This document shows positions 9,040 through 18,480 of a DNA stretch of 64,000 bases, in pieces. The notes under the pieces were generated by a model, which did no database searches, was not told where the DNA came from, and was given only the letters and a program-made list of their open reading frames with translations. A program made the position numbers and the translations under genes. The stretch is from CBFHSF01 sp965658445 (lineage in GTDB: Bacteria > Bacteroidota > Bacteroidia > Flavobacteriales > Schleiferiaceae): positions 1 through 64,000 of the forward strand of contig CBFHSF010000015.1 of assembly GCA_965658445.1 (NCBI GenBank). Reading direction: 5' to 3'. How positions within the stretch are numbered: position 1 is the stretch's first letter; the number at the start of each line of letters is the position of its first letter.

Positions 9040-9968
9040 TGCGATTTTCTAAAACGCACACCCTCAAAGAGGTTGCAGGATGGCTCAATTGTTCCTTTGC
9101 GGGACCCGCTGATCACGAGATTACTGGGCTCAACGAAATTCACGTCGTTGAACCCGGAGATATCGTCTTTGTGGATCACCCCAAATACTACGACAAAGCT
9201 TTGCAATCCGCGGCCACCACGGTCCTCATCAACAAAGAAGTTGACGTACCCGAAGGCAAAGGCCTTTTGATTACTGATGATCCCTTCCGAGATTTTGTTG
9301 CTTTGATCAACAAATTCCGTCCCTTTGTTCCCTTGACGGCACAGGTGGCCACCTCGGCAACTATTGGAGAAGGAACAGTGATTCAACCCGGAGTCATCAT
9401 TGGAAATCACGTGACCATTGGAAAGAATTGCGTTATCCATCCCAATGTGACTTTATACGATCACACAGAGATAGGAGACAACGTAGTTATCCATGGAAAC
9501 GCCACCATTGGCGGAGATGGTTTTTACTACAAAAAACGCCCGGAGGGATTTGATCAATTAAAGTCCGGTGGAAATGTCGTTATTGAAGACGACGTACACA
9601 TTGGTGCCAACTGTACCATTGACCGCGGTGTAACCGCTTCAACACGCATAGGAAAAGGCTCTAAACTGGACAATCAAATTCAGATAGGCCATGATACTGT
9701 TTTGGGTGAAAAATGCCTTATAGCCTCTCAAACAGGGATTGCTGGATGCGTTCACGTAGGAAACGAAGTTACCCTCTGGGGACAAGTCGGCGTGGGATCG
9801 GATGTGAGCATTGGTGACAAAGCCGTGGTCCTCGGTCAATCGGGTGTCTCTAAAGATTTAGAAGGTGGAAAAACCTACTTTGGATACCCTGCTGATGAAG
9901 TGAGAACTCGCCACAGAGAATTGGCGGCCTTGAGATTACTTCCAGAATTTTTGAAAAAGTTTAAATAA
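9039..9968 (+). CDS. LpxD-like UDP-3-O-acylglucosamine N-acyltransferase paralogue
   Basis: This is a second hexapeptide acyltransferase of the LpxD family (309 residues). It has an N-terminal LpxD-like domain (LKEVAGWLNCSFAGP; VVEPGDIVFVDHPKYYD) and a beta-helix. The catalytic-type His is present in IQIGHDTVLGE, and GGDGFYYKKRPEG replaces the GGDGFGFAP of the first LpxD. The C-terminus (ELAALRLLPEFLKKFK) is short. Start GTG 9039 overlaps the efp stop by one base. It may acylate a different sugar nucleotide or use a different acyl chain from LpxD. The His argues for an active enzyme; the substrate is unknown. Confidence 0.85.
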   Translation: MRFSKTHTLKEVAGWLNCSFAGPADHEITGLNEIHVVEPGDIVFVDHPKYYDKALQSAATTVLINKEVDVPEGKGLLITDDPFRDFVALINKFRPFVPLTAQVATSATIGEGTVIQPGVIIGNHVTIGKNCVIHPNVTLYDHTEIGDNVVIHGNATIGGDGFYYKKRPEGFDQLKSGGNVVIEDDVHIGANCTIDRGVTASTRIGKGSKLDNQIQIGHDTVLGEKCLIASQTGIAGCVHVGNEVTLWGQVGVGSDVSIGDKAVVLGQSGVSKDLEGGKTYFGYPADEVRTRHRELAALRLLPEFLKKFK

Positions 9969-10037
9969 GTCGAATTTCAAGCGATATTCGGTGCTCAATA
10001 TTGAGTACTGTTTTGACAACAATTTTCATCAAATAAA

Positions 10038-10063
10038 AAGGGGCTCGCCATTGGCGAGCCCCT
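10038..10063. terminator. Strong hairpin terminator between lpxD paralogue and susD (convergent genes)
   Basis: AAGGGGCTCGCC, loop ATT, GGCGAGCCCCTT forms a perfect 12-bp GC-rich stem. It is flanked by A-rich sequence on the left and TCTATTT on the right. It lies between convergent genes and can serve both strands. Confidence 0.85.
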
Positions 10064-10097
10064 TCTATTTAAGGCATGTTTCCATGCATTTTTGCGA

Positions 10098-11627
10098 TTA
10101 CTTGGTATCCCACCAAACGCGAACCGCTTTAGAGTCACCACCAATGTTGGCAGCAGCTGCAGAAACGTTCTCAGCGTTCAAAGAGTACTCTTGTGAAGCA
10201 TAAGTCATACGCGTTGGGAACATAACTCCTGTTGGAGTAATGTCTGGATCCAAAGATCCATCGATTGGGTGCTTGAACAGTGCAGTTCCTCCTGGCATAG
10301 TAAAGTCTAGTCTTCTAAACTCGTACCATCCTTGAAGTCCTTGCATGTAAAGAGCAACCCACTTCTGAGTTCCAATTACGTTAACCCAATCCGCCGCGTC
10401 ATAAGGGTTGGCTGTGATAAAGGCTGTAATGGCAGCAGCGTCAGTAATACCCCAGTACTCCATAGAAGCCGTAACACCTGCTTCGTAGTAAGCTTGAGCT
10501 GACATGGCTCCATTCCAAGTCCAACCTCTTTCAATAGCCTCTGCCATTGCAAAACAGATCTCTGCATAGTCAATATAAACACCAGGAGCGGTAGCTTCTA
10601 AAACCGCAGCACCAGGCATAGATACCTGACTGTTGTCAATAGCTGTCGCATTGGCGTTATCCAAACCGTAAGGCATACCTACGTAAGTACCCGAAGCAGC
10701 CGCCATATCCGCGTAAATCATTCTACGTGGATCATCAGTAACTGAATCAGATAGGTAACCCATCATAACATCAGAAGGACAGAAGTCTTGACGAGTCTTC
10801 CAGTTCTCATTCTGAGGGTTGTTGTTAGGAGATGCTCCTTGGTAGTAGAACAATGCATTGTCCATGTTGCTAGTGAAAGCACCAGCAGCTGAATTTCCCG
10901 CCGCTTCAAAAGCAGCTTGAGCAGCCGTAGGATCTACATCGGCCATACGCAAGGCTACTCTCATTTTAAGAGAGTTTCCAAACTTAGCCCAACTCATCAT
11001 GTCACCGCCGTAAACGATGTCATTAGAGTTGTTACTTCCCATAGAAGTATTCACATCAATCAATGCCAAGGCTTCATCAATCATAGAAACGATTCCAGCG
11101 TAAACATCAGACTGTGCGTCATACTTTGGTGAGAAAATAGGTGTTGAAGCGGATCCACTCAAGGCTTCAGAGAAAGGTACGTCACCGTACATATCTGTAA
11201 CCACGTGGAAGCCCCATGCCTGAAGCAATTTAGAAACCGCAATGGTGTTCATTTGCTCTGCACCTGAACCTTCTTCCGCAGCCAAAACCTCAGCTTGGCG
11301 AAGGTCCATAAGACCTCCTGCGTAGAATCCGTTGTAGAATGCATCGTTAACACCTTCACGAATTTGGTAACGGCTTTCTTCCGTGTATGAAGTAGCTGCC
11401 CAGTACTGAGCGTAGTACATACCGGTTCGTCCGTTGATCCACTCGTCCCACTGCTCGTCCATCAAACGCTTCTGAGCTGCGGTAATTAACCATCCCGATT
11501 GAATCTTGGATAGGTTGTTGGGATCTGTATTGATTTCTTCGAAATCTTTAGTACAAGAGGAAAGTACAAGACCTCCCAAGGTCAATGCTACTAAAGATTG
11601 CTTAACTGTCTTTGTATATAATTTCAT
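10098..11627 (-). CDS. SusD/RagB-family outer membrane lipoprotein (SusD-like_2 type)
   Basis: This 509-residue lipoprotein has an N-terminal signal with lipobox Cys (VLSSCTKDFEEINTDPNN), the typical start of the SusD-like subfamily in which the Cys is followed by an acidic/Asn stretch. Helical TPR-like elements (MDEQWDEWINGR, MYYAQYWAATSYTEE) are characteristic. SusD proteins form the lid of SusC transporters on the cell surface and bind glycans or peptides. The C-terminal FPTRMTYASQEYSLNAEN matches the conserved ending of this group. It follows susC by 23 bp on the same strand. No glycoside hydrolase or peptidase is adjacent, so the nutrient is unknown. Confidence 0.93.
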   Translation of the reverse strand: MKLYTKTVKQSLVALTLGGLVLSSCTKDFEEINTDPNNLSKIQSGWLITAAQKRLMDEQWDEWINGRTGMYYAQYWAATSYTEESRYQIREGVNDAFYNGFYAGGLMDLRQAEVLAAEEGSGAEQMNTIAVSKLLQAWGFHVVTDMYGDVPFSEALSGSASTPIFSPKYDAQSDVYAGIVSMIDEALALIDVNTSMGSNNSNDIVYGGDMMSWAKFGNSLKMRVALRMADVDPTAAQAAFEAAGNSAAGAFTSNMDNALFYYQGASPNNNPQNENWKTRQDFCPSDVMMGYLSDSVTDDPRRMIYADMAAASGTYVGMPYGLDNANATAIDNSQVSMPGAAVLEATAPGVYIDYAEICFAMAEAIERGWTWNGAMSAQAYYEAGVTASMEYWGITDAAAITAFITANPYDAADWVNVIGTQKWVALYMQGLQGWYEFRRLDFTMPGGTALFKHPIDGSLDPDITPTGVMFPTRMTYASQEYSLNAENVSAAAANIGGDSKAVRVWWDTK

Positions 11628-11650
11628 GGTTTTCTTCGTTTTTCGGTTAA

Positions 11651-14600
11651 TTAAAATCCAAAGGATACGTTGAAACCAATTGAACGAACAGATGGTGTAG
11701 CAGCACCTTCAATACCTTGAACGTTTCCAGAAGAAACAGCCAACGCAGTTGGATCAAGGTGAGGAATGTTGCTGTGGATCAACCAAAGGTTACGTCCGAA
11801 AAGACCAACTCTAACATTGTTAAGACCTACGCGCTCAAACCACTTTGAAGGAAGTGTGTAACCCATAGTAATCTCTCTAAGGTATACGTAGCTAGCATCG
11901 TAAACGTCTGCTGCGTTGATACGGTAACCTTGGTTGTAGAAGAAGTGTGAAGTCGCAGCCAAAACAGACTGGTTTTGCTGACCTGACACGTCCTGTCCGT
12001 TGATGATTGTTCCAGGAGCGTAAACACCATCTACTACGATACCCGCAGTACGAATGTTGTTGTCTACAGTTTCCTGAGTCATACCAGAGTACTTGGCCCA
12101 CATGTTGGTAGTTGAGAATACATCTCCACCGATTTGGAAATCGATCATTGCAGAAAGGTAAACTCCTTTGTACGTGAACATGTTTGAAACACCTCCTGTG
12201 TAATCTGCCATCGCGTTACCCAAGGGCACTTGCTCTGTTGAGCGGTTGTAGCGACCAGCTGCATCAACCAACTTGTTTCCGTTGGCATCATATACGTAGT
12301 CGTATCCCCAGATGGTTCCGTAAGGCTGACCTTCTACTGCGTTAACAGTTACTGAGAAAGGTGCAGTACCTAGCAATAGACGAGTAATCTCGATACCTGC
12401 TTCTGGATCTCTGTAAAGCTCTTCAACTTTGTTTCTGTTGCGAGCGATGTTAACCGTCATATCCCAGTTGAATCCGTTGGGATCGTCGCTGCGGATAATT
12501 CCGAATGACATAGCTGCTTCGAAACCTTTGTTAGACATAAGTCCCGCGTTGATAACTGCAGAGGTGAAACCTGAAGAAGACGAGATAGAAAGAGGAAGGA
12601 TTTGATCCTTAGTCTTAGACTCGTAGTATGTGAAGTCAACTCCCAAACGGTTGTCGAAAAATCTCATTTCTGTACCCACTTCCCAAGAGGTAGTGATCTC
12701 TGGACGAAGGTTTGGATTGTTCAACTGGTTAGGAAGAGTAGCGGATGGGTTTGCATCGAAACCTGGGTTTGCGATGTAAACAGGAGTCAAGCGGTAAGGA
12801 TCGGTATCCGAACCTACCTGAGCCCAACCAAATCTAACTTTACCGAAGTTAAACCAGTCGATGTCTTTAAGAGCATCCATTTCTGTGAACACATAAGAAA
12901 GTGACGCAGAAGGGTAGAAGAATGAATTGTTGTCTGATGGTAGTGTAGATGACCAGTCATTACGAGCGGTCAAATCCAAGTACAACATTTTCTTGTAGTC
13001 AAAAGACGCACGAGCGAAAACAGACTGAATCTCTCTTTGCTCAGAGTACTGCTCGTTGATAGGAGGCGATACTGAGTTGGCAATGTTGTACCAATCAGGA
13101 GCGTTCAAACCGTCAACGGTTTCTGCAGTAAATCTCTCGTAGTTGTTGATACGAATGTTACCCCCAACCAAACCACTCACACCGAAGTCTTCGTTGATGG
13201 CAGAAGCAAAGTTCAATAACAACTCGTAGTTATCTTCTCTTACGTTTCTCTTCTCATTGATGTAAGAAGGAATGTTTTGAGAGTAAACAGCAATTCTTTC
13301 GTTACGGTTGTCTGTGTAGAAGTCAGTCATCGCGCGAGCTGTTACGTTGAACATGCTGTTGATGCTGTACTTAAATCCAAACTGACCGTAGATACGATCT
13401 CTAGAATCGTCTTGGTAGTTTTTATTACGAGTCCAGTAGGGGTTATCGGTGTACTTTGGTGTGGGATCGTAATATGCTTTACGGTTCCAAGTACGCTGAC
13501 GACCAGAAGGAAGGATGTAATCTTTCATCTTATCCATATCCACCTGTCTCTGACCCCATTGGTTAAACTGCTGCATAACGTTGTTACCGTCGTAACCTGT
13601 TCCAGGACGACCTGTAGCCTCAGTAGCAACATAGTTAATACCCAAGTTCACTTCAAGATCTTTAGACAAGTTTGCCGATCCGTTGAAGTTCAAGGTATTT
13701 CTAACCAACTTAGAGTTGGGGTAAATAAACTTCTGATTCAAGTTGGTGTATCCCAAACGGAAGCGAACCAAATCAGTAGCCTTTGTCAAAACCAAGTTGT
13801 GGTTTTGTGTAATTCCTGTTTCAAAGAAATCTTTGATGTTGTCAGGATTTGATTTCCATGGAGCCACTACTCCGTTGTCGGGATGACCTTCGTCAAAGGA
13901 CCACCAGTGACGTACGTTCTTAGATCCGTCCAATGCAGGTCCCCAAGACTCATCTACCGCGTAGTTGGGCATCAAATCATAAGAGAAACCGTTGTTGGCA
14001 GTGTACGTACCCGCAGTGCGGTTGGCAAAGTACTCTTGTCCGGCCGCATTGGGACCATCATACCAAAGAGTATCAAAACCAAATCCACCACCGTAGTCAT
14101 TTTGGTAATCAGGAAGGATGTACGCGTTATCTACACTCATAGAGTACTTGTAGTTAACACCCCAATTTTCGTTTCCTGCACCTTGCTTGGCCTTCTTTGT
14201 GGTGATGATAATTACACCGTTTGCACCACGATTACCGTAAAGTGCAGAAGCCGCTGCTCCCTTAAGAACAGACATGCTCTCGATGTCATCTGGGTTGATA
14301 TCCTGTACGGCGTTACCATAGTCATATCCTCCCGCTCCACGAGATTGATCTGTAGATGTAAAGTTAGAGTTATCAATGGGGATTCCATCAACAACGAAGA
14401 GTGGTTGGTTATTCCCTGTTAACGAGTTGGCTCCACGAATCAAGATACGTGAAGATCCCCCCATGTTACCAGTAGAAGAACTTACCTGAACCCCAGCCAC
14501 ACGACCGGAAAGAGAGTTAACCACGTTAACCTCTTTGGCTTCCGCCAATTCTCCACCATTGACCTCTTGGACAGAATATCCAACGGCCTTTTTCTCTCTC

Positions 14601-14941
14601 GTTTCTCCAAGGGCAGTAACCACAACCTCATCCAACTCAGACGTTGAAAGGTCGAGATTAACCACTAAGAAACCACTGGAGCCCGCGGGCATCTCTTTGG
14701 TTTCCATTCCCATTGAAGTAAAGACGAGTACAGAGCTAGAGCTAGCTACTGTAATGTCAAACTTACCATCAAAATTGGTGGTGACGGCATTGTTTGTCCC
14801 CTTTTCTTGTACGACGACTCCGGGCAGGGGCTCCCCGGATTCTGCAGCTTTAACCGTTCCAGAAACCGTCTGCTGGGCAACAGCATAAGTACTGAAAAGG
14901 GTAAAGAGCAGCACTGTAAACAGCGAAGCTTTACTTTTCAT
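11651..14941 (-). CDS. SusC/RagA-family TonB-dependent outer membrane transporter
   Basis: The protein (about 1096 residues) starts at ATG 14941 with a signal peptide (MKSKASLFTVLLFTLFSTYA...AQ). An upstream in-frame extension to 15001 is rejected because it disrupts the signal. Next comes a carboxypeptidase-regulatory-like domain (VSGTVKAAESGEPLPGVVV, about 25-105). The plug domain follows, with VNVVNSLSGRVAGVQV and the SusC signature SRILIRGANSL, then FVVDGIPIDN. The rest is a 22-strand barrel ending in an aromatic residue (SIGFNVSFGF). It imports oligomers with its SusD partner using ExbB-ExbD-TonB energy. The exbB-exbD-tonB operon at 36843-38830 could power it. Confidence 0.95.
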   Translation of the reverse strand: MKSKASLFTVLLFTLFSTYAVAQQTVSGTVKAAESGEPLPGVVVQEKGTNNAVTTNFDGKFDITVASSSSVLVFTSMGMETKEMPAGSSGFLVVNLDLSTSELDEVVVTALGETREKKAVGYSVQEVNGGELAEAKEVNVVNSLSGRVAGVQVSSSTGNMGGSSRILIRGANSLTGNNQPLFVVDGIPIDNSNFTSTDQSRGAGGYDYGNAVQDINPDDIESMSVLKGAAASALYGNRGANGVIIITTKKAKQGAGNENWGVNYKYSMSVDNAYILPDYQNDYGGGFGFDTLWYDGPNAAGQEYFANRTAGTYTANNGFSYDLMPNYAVDESWGPALDGSKNVRHWWSFDEGHPDNGVVAPWKSNPDNIKDFFETGITQNHNLVLTKATDLVRFRLGYTNLNQKFIYPNSKLVRNTLNFNGSANLSKDLEVNLGINYVATEATGRPGTGYDGNNVMQQFNQWGQRQVDMDKMKDYILPSGRQRTWNRKAYYDPTPKYTDNPYWTRNKNYQDDSRDRIYGQFGFKYSINSMFNVTARAMTDFYTDNRNERIAVYSQNIPSYINEKRNVREDNYELLLNFASAINEDFGVSGLVGGNIRINNYERFTAETVDGLNAPDWYNIANSVSPPINEQYSEQREIQSVFARASFDYKKMLYLDLTARNDWSSTLPSDNNSFFYPSASLSYVFTEMDALKDIDWFNFGKVRFGWAQVGSDTDPYRLTPVYIANPGFDANPSATLPNQLNNPNLRPEITTSWEVGTEMRFFDNRLGVDFTYYESKTKDQILPLSISSSSGFTSAVINAGLMSNKGFEAAMSFGIIRSDDPNGFNWDMTVNIARNRNKVEELYRDPEAGIEITRLLLGTAPFSVTVNAVEGQPYGTIWGYDYVYDANGNKLVDAAGRYNRSTEQVPLGNAMADYTGGVSNMFTYKGVYLSAMIDFQIGGDVFSTTNMWAKYSGMTQETVDNNIRTAGIVVDGVYAPGTIINGQDVSGQQNQSVLAATSHFFYNQGYRINAADVYDASYVYLREITMGYTLPSKWFERVGLNNVRVGLFGRNLWLIHSNIPHLDPTALAVSSGNVQGIEGAATPSVRSIGFNVSFGF

Positions 14942-15079
14942 GTTGGTAATTATTTGTGTTAAACGCGTGTTAAAATTGGGATAAATAATTGGGAAAAGCA
15001 ATTATTAAACCCCAAACACTTGCATTTTTTTTTTCAAAAACCTACCATCAAATTGAAAAATTAGAAAAGAGTTATAAGA

Positions 15080-16540
15080 TTAGGCCTTCTTTGGTGAAAT
15101 GGCTTTTTTCTGGTACAGATCTAAGGACACAATGACGGCCATGAAGCCCCAGACGGGTAAACTCAGTTTGTCCATGTCCAAAAAGTTGTTGAGCAAACCA
15201 TGGGTAAAGTAGGTGACCAAACCCAAAAGTGCTGCCATTCCCAAACTCTTTAGTCTCACGTCCTCCAAATGGAAGTACACTATTACTCCGTAGTAAGAAA
15301 AGGCAAATACCAATCCCAAAACGGTAAGCAAACCAAATATGCCACTTTCTGCCATTGGACCAATGTATTCACTATGAGCGTTTCCGTTATCTCCTCCGTT
15401 GGTAGAAATAATGGTTTTCTCATGAGGTTTTTGGAAGGGCGCGTACTGGAACATATAGGTTCCGGGACCCCAACCAAACCATGGCTTTTCAGAGAACATC
15501 CGCAGGGCAGAATTCCAACGATTGATTCTCTCCAGGTTGGAGGCATCTGTGCTAATATTGGAAATGGACTGAACGTGTTCGGTTAGTTTCTCAGAAGAAT
15601 CTTGAGTGTTTTTGGAAAACTTCTTTAGAATTAGATCTTGGTTGGCAATCCCCAATAAAATGACTCCTACCCCCGCAAGAACCAAGAAATACCATTTAAT
15701 TCTAAACTTAACAACGACATAGACGGCTGCAGCAGCCACAACACTAACCCATGCTGCGCGTGTATACGAAAGAATCAAGGCGACTGTCAAAATCGCTACC
15801 GCCAAACCCGCTGCCAATCTCATGGCCGGAGACAATTTGGTTCTCAACAAGAAAACCCAGCTCACGGGATAGTACATAGCCAATGCAGCTCCCCATGAAG
15901 TATGCTCTTTGTAGAACGGGAACATGACCCAAGTTGAGGCCTGTTTAGAGAAACCGTATTGACTGTGAATATATATAGTATATAGTGCAGCAATACAAAG
16001 TGATATCAAGTACAGGGCAAAAAAGCGATCGTAGTTCTTAATGTTCTTCTTAAAAACTTGGGACATTACCACGTAAAAGGGGATGACAAACCACAGCCGT
16101 GCAATAAAGTACTTCAAAGAAACAATGGGCATGGAGCTCGTCAAAGTGGTGACAAACATCCACAGAAGGTAAGCACCAATGGCAATACTCAATGGATGCT
16201 TAAACAACTTGGTGTTGACTTGACCATTCAGCAGAAATCTACCGATCACCAAGCACAACACCCCGAACAGTAAGGGTTCTGTTGGCAGGGAGAGCCCCAG
16301 GTTGAATCGCTTGTCTGTTAGTGTAATCCCCAGGGGGATGAAGGCTGTAATGGTCAACATCAACCAGTCCAATCGGAAGATGGCAAACCACACTACCAAC
16401 AGTGCGAAGGGAATGGCTAAAACCCAAAACTTTTCAGAAATCAATCCCAAAATGGCCACTGCCACAAACAAGCCTGAGGCCAGGTATACCCACTTGGCCT
16501 GAGAATCAAACAGCAGTTTTGTAGATTGAGAAGAAGGCAT
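15080..16540 (-). CDS. O-antigen ligase / Wzy-type membrane protein
   Basis: This 486-residue protein has about twelve hydrophobic segments and a large external loop, as in WaaL/Wzy_C proteins. The loop contains RINRWNSALRMFSEKPWFGWGPG-type sequence (PWFGWGPGTYMFQY) and HSEYIGPMAESGIFGL, the conserved Wzy_C motif with His. WaaL ligates O-antigen to lipid A-core in the periplasm; Wzy polymerises repeats. Sequence alone cannot separate the two. It is the last gene of an operon with the chain-length protein (14 bp upstream), the sulfotransferase and the flippase. Confidence 0.85.
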   Translation of the reverse strand: MPSSQSTKLLFDSQAKWVYLASGLFVAVAILGLISEKFWVLAIPFALLVVWFAIFRLDWLMLTITAFIPLGITLTDKRFNLGLSLPTEPLLFGVLCLVIGRFLLNGQVNTKLFKHPLSIAIGAYLLWMFVTTLTSSMPIVSLKYFIARLWFVIPFYVVMSQVFKKNIKNYDRFFALYLISLCIAALYTIYIHSQYGFSKQASTWVMFPFYKEHTSWGAALAMYYPVSWVFLLRTKLSPAMRLAAGLAVAILTVALILSYTRAAWVSVVAAAAVYVVVKFRIKWYFLVLAGVGVILLGIANQDLILKKFSKNTQDSSEKLTEHVQSISNISTDASNLERINRWNSALRMFSEKPWFGWGPGTYMFQYAPFQKPHEKTIISTNGGDNGNAHSEYIGPMAESGIFGLLTVLGLVFAFSYYGVIVYFHLEDVRLKSLGMAALLGLVTYFTHGLLNNFLDMDKLSLPVWGFMAVIVSLDLYQKKAISPKKA

Positions 16541-16554
16541 GTTTCCTTACTGAA

Positions 16555-17550
16555 TTACTTCTTTGCCCCCTTGAGAGAGGTCAAAACAAGAATGACTACC
16601 AACGTAAAGACAAAGGAGGCAAATGCGGAAATCAATACCAATAAAGACCTTACGGGATAGGTTTTCTTCTCTGCGGGAAATGCTTCGTTCACTGTAAATG
16701 TAGACGGCAATTCTACATTGAGATCCACCTTGGCCTGATCCAAAGCAATCTTTAGCCTCACTTCTTCTTCTTTGAGTACGGTTAACTCGTCACGCAGCGC
16801 AATAAAGTCTCCACCGTACTTTGCAAGAGTATCTAACTGTGCTTGAATTTGATTGGCCAAAGATTGATTCTTATTGAGAAGGGCCACGCCTAATTGTTCA
16901 TTGAGCACAGGAACCTGAGATTCATAGTCCAAAACCCCCTTCTGACGAATTAAGGTCAAAGAACTCTTCATCGTATCTACCTCCATTTGAATTCTAGCAT
17001 ATTCATCGGCTAGGATATCAATACCGCGTTGGGCTCTTTGCTTTTGAATGTTCTTCTTTACCGCATCCAAGAGTTTAGAAATGTCATTGGCAATGAGCAT
17101 GGCGGTGTCTGGATCCGTATCCAAAACACTGATCTCTACAGACATAAATTCTGTCCTCCTAAAGCTAATGTTGCTATTAAAGGCGTCGATCAAAAGCGTT
17201 TTGGGGTATTTCCCATCTGCGTCAATATCGTAGTGCTTCATCAAATTGTACTTCTTGATGATTTGATCTCTAATGCGATCGGAGTTCAAAATCTGAAGTA
17301 ATTGCTCTGCTTCCGTTTCATCCCCGAATTCCAAAATATCCTCTCCTTGTTTTCCCTGCTGGGGCAAAAGGGCTTTCGAAACTGAGTTTGTAGTCGCTGG
17401 GAACACAATCACCGAACTCTCGTACAAGGGATCAATAAATGTAGGGCCACTAAAAACACCGGCCAAAATGGCGGTTACAAAAGGGATGATGATAAGTGGC
17501 TTTTTCCACTTAAACATAAACACGATTAAATTCGACGAATCAAAATCCAT
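16555..17550 (-). CDS. Wzz-like polysaccharide chain-length determinant
   Basis: This 331-residue protein has one TM near the N-terminus (PLIIIPFVTAILAGVFSG) and one at the C-terminus (VLISAFASFVFTLVVILVL). Between them is a long periplasmic coiled-coil region. This is the topology of Wzz/polysaccharide co-polymerase proteins. No C-terminal tyrosine kinase (BY-kinase) domain is present, so it is the class 1-like form. The segment KTYPVRSLLVL before the last TM corresponds to the Pro-rich motif. The next gene (O-antigen ligase) starts 14 bp downstream, and the sulfotransferase stop is 3 bp upstream. Confidence 0.82.
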   Translation of the reverse strand: MDFDSSNLIVFMFKWKKPLIIIPFVTAILAGVFSGPTFIDPLYESSVIVFPATTNSVSKALLPQQGKQGEDILEFGDETEAEQLLQILNSDRIRDQIIKKYNLMKHYDIDADGKYPKTLLIDAFNSNISFRRTEFMSVEISVLDTDPDTAMLIANDISKLLDAVKKNIQKQRAQRGIDILADEYARIQMEVDTMKSSLTLIRQKGVLDYESQVPVLNEQLGVALLNKNQSLANQIQAQLDTLAKYGGDFIALRDELTVLKEEEVRLKIALDQAKVDLNVELPSTFTVNEAFPAEKKTYPVRSLLVLISAFASFVFTLVVILVLTSLKGAKK

Positions 17551-17553
17551 AAT

Positions 17554-18480
17554 TTACTCTTTCCATTGGGTTAAGTCGAGACCCGTTAAAATCTCAGTTT
17601 GCTCGATATCGGACAAATAAAAATCAATGAGCTTGGAACGCATTTCTGCCGAAAGGGGGCGAACGTCCTGAGTCATTAAATTCTTTACTCTCTTTACTAC
17701 TTTTGGACTAAGGACTTGTTTGGCCGCATGAAGTGCGGAATTTCCCTTTATCCACTTGTTTAAGTTTTTGTATTTCGTTTCAGAAGAAACATTCTCTCGA
17801 GAAGCCTTCTGGTCTTTCAATTCAAATCCCAGAAAATCTTGAAGGGTGTCCAAGAATTTCTGTGTCATTTGGCTAAAATGTTCATGCAAAAGAACGCAAA
17901 TTTGGTCTTTTGGAAAAACCTCGTAAAACCTTTTGAGATTCTCTCCATACAATCCCGTTTCTACAATCATTTCTGATTTACCAATTCCTTTGTCCACAGT
18001 GAGTAAATCCTTTTCCCAAGCTTTTTCAAAGGTGGAAGAAATCAACCCCATTTGTACACCCATTAAATAATGAGAATACGCACGATACGCAGGATCCCGT
18101 AAAATAACAACCACTTTTGCTTTAGGATTGTAATCGTAAATCTCTTGCGCGGCTAGGCTACTGGTCAAATAAACCGTCGAGGAATCCATCCTGTAAGGGT
18201 AGGAATCGGAATCTGCAAACAGAGCTTCGTACTGAGACGATTCTCTGAGAAAGGTCATGTGTAAATCCGGTAATGGATTTTGAGAAAAATAATTCTTAGG
18301 CAATTTTACGCGCTTGGCGTACTCCTCAGAAAATTCTTCGGGTACTAGGTCTGATCCAAAATAGCTGGGTTCTTTTATTGCTGGAGTAAAGACCTCCCCT
18401 TGCTCAGAAAGCCATTTGGCCAAGGCGGTGGTCCCACCTTTTGCCGCACCTATCAAGAATAAGTTAGCCTTTGGATTCAT
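17554..18480 (-). CDS. PAPS-dependent sulfotransferase domain protein
   Basis: This 308-residue protein carries the two PAPS-binding motifs of the sulfotransferase fold: the 5'-phosphosulfate loop FLIGAAKGGTTAL near residues 8-20, and the 3'-phosphate motif VVILRDPAYRAYSHY. It would transfer sulfate from PAPS to a hydroxyl of a sugar or similar acceptor in the cytoplasm. It starts at ATG 18480 and overlaps the end of the flippase gene by 17 bp. Its place between a flippase and a chain-length protein suggests it sulfates the repeat unit of an exported surface polysaccharide; that is inference. No PAPS synthesis genes are in the window. Confidence 0.85.
   Translation of the reverse strand: MNPKANLFLIGAAKGGTTALAKWLSEQGEVFTPAIKEPSYFGSDLVPEEFSEEYAKRVKLPKNYFSQNPLPDLHMTFLRESSQYEALFADSDSYPYRMDSSTVYLTSSLAAQEIYDYNPKAKVVVILRDPAYRAYSHYLMGVQMGLISSTFEKAWEKDLLTVDKGIGKSEMIVETGLYGENLKRFYEVFPKDQICVLLHEHFSQMTQKFLDTLQDFLGFELKDQKASRENVSSETKYKNLNKWIKGNSALHAAKQVLSPKVVKRVKNLMTQDVRPLSAEMRSKLIDFYLSDIEQTEILTGLDLTQWKE

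Noticed and set aside
13277..13852. 191-codon plus-strand frame inside susC
   Set aside because: Shadow of the SusC coding sequence; composition is low in meaning and no start context.
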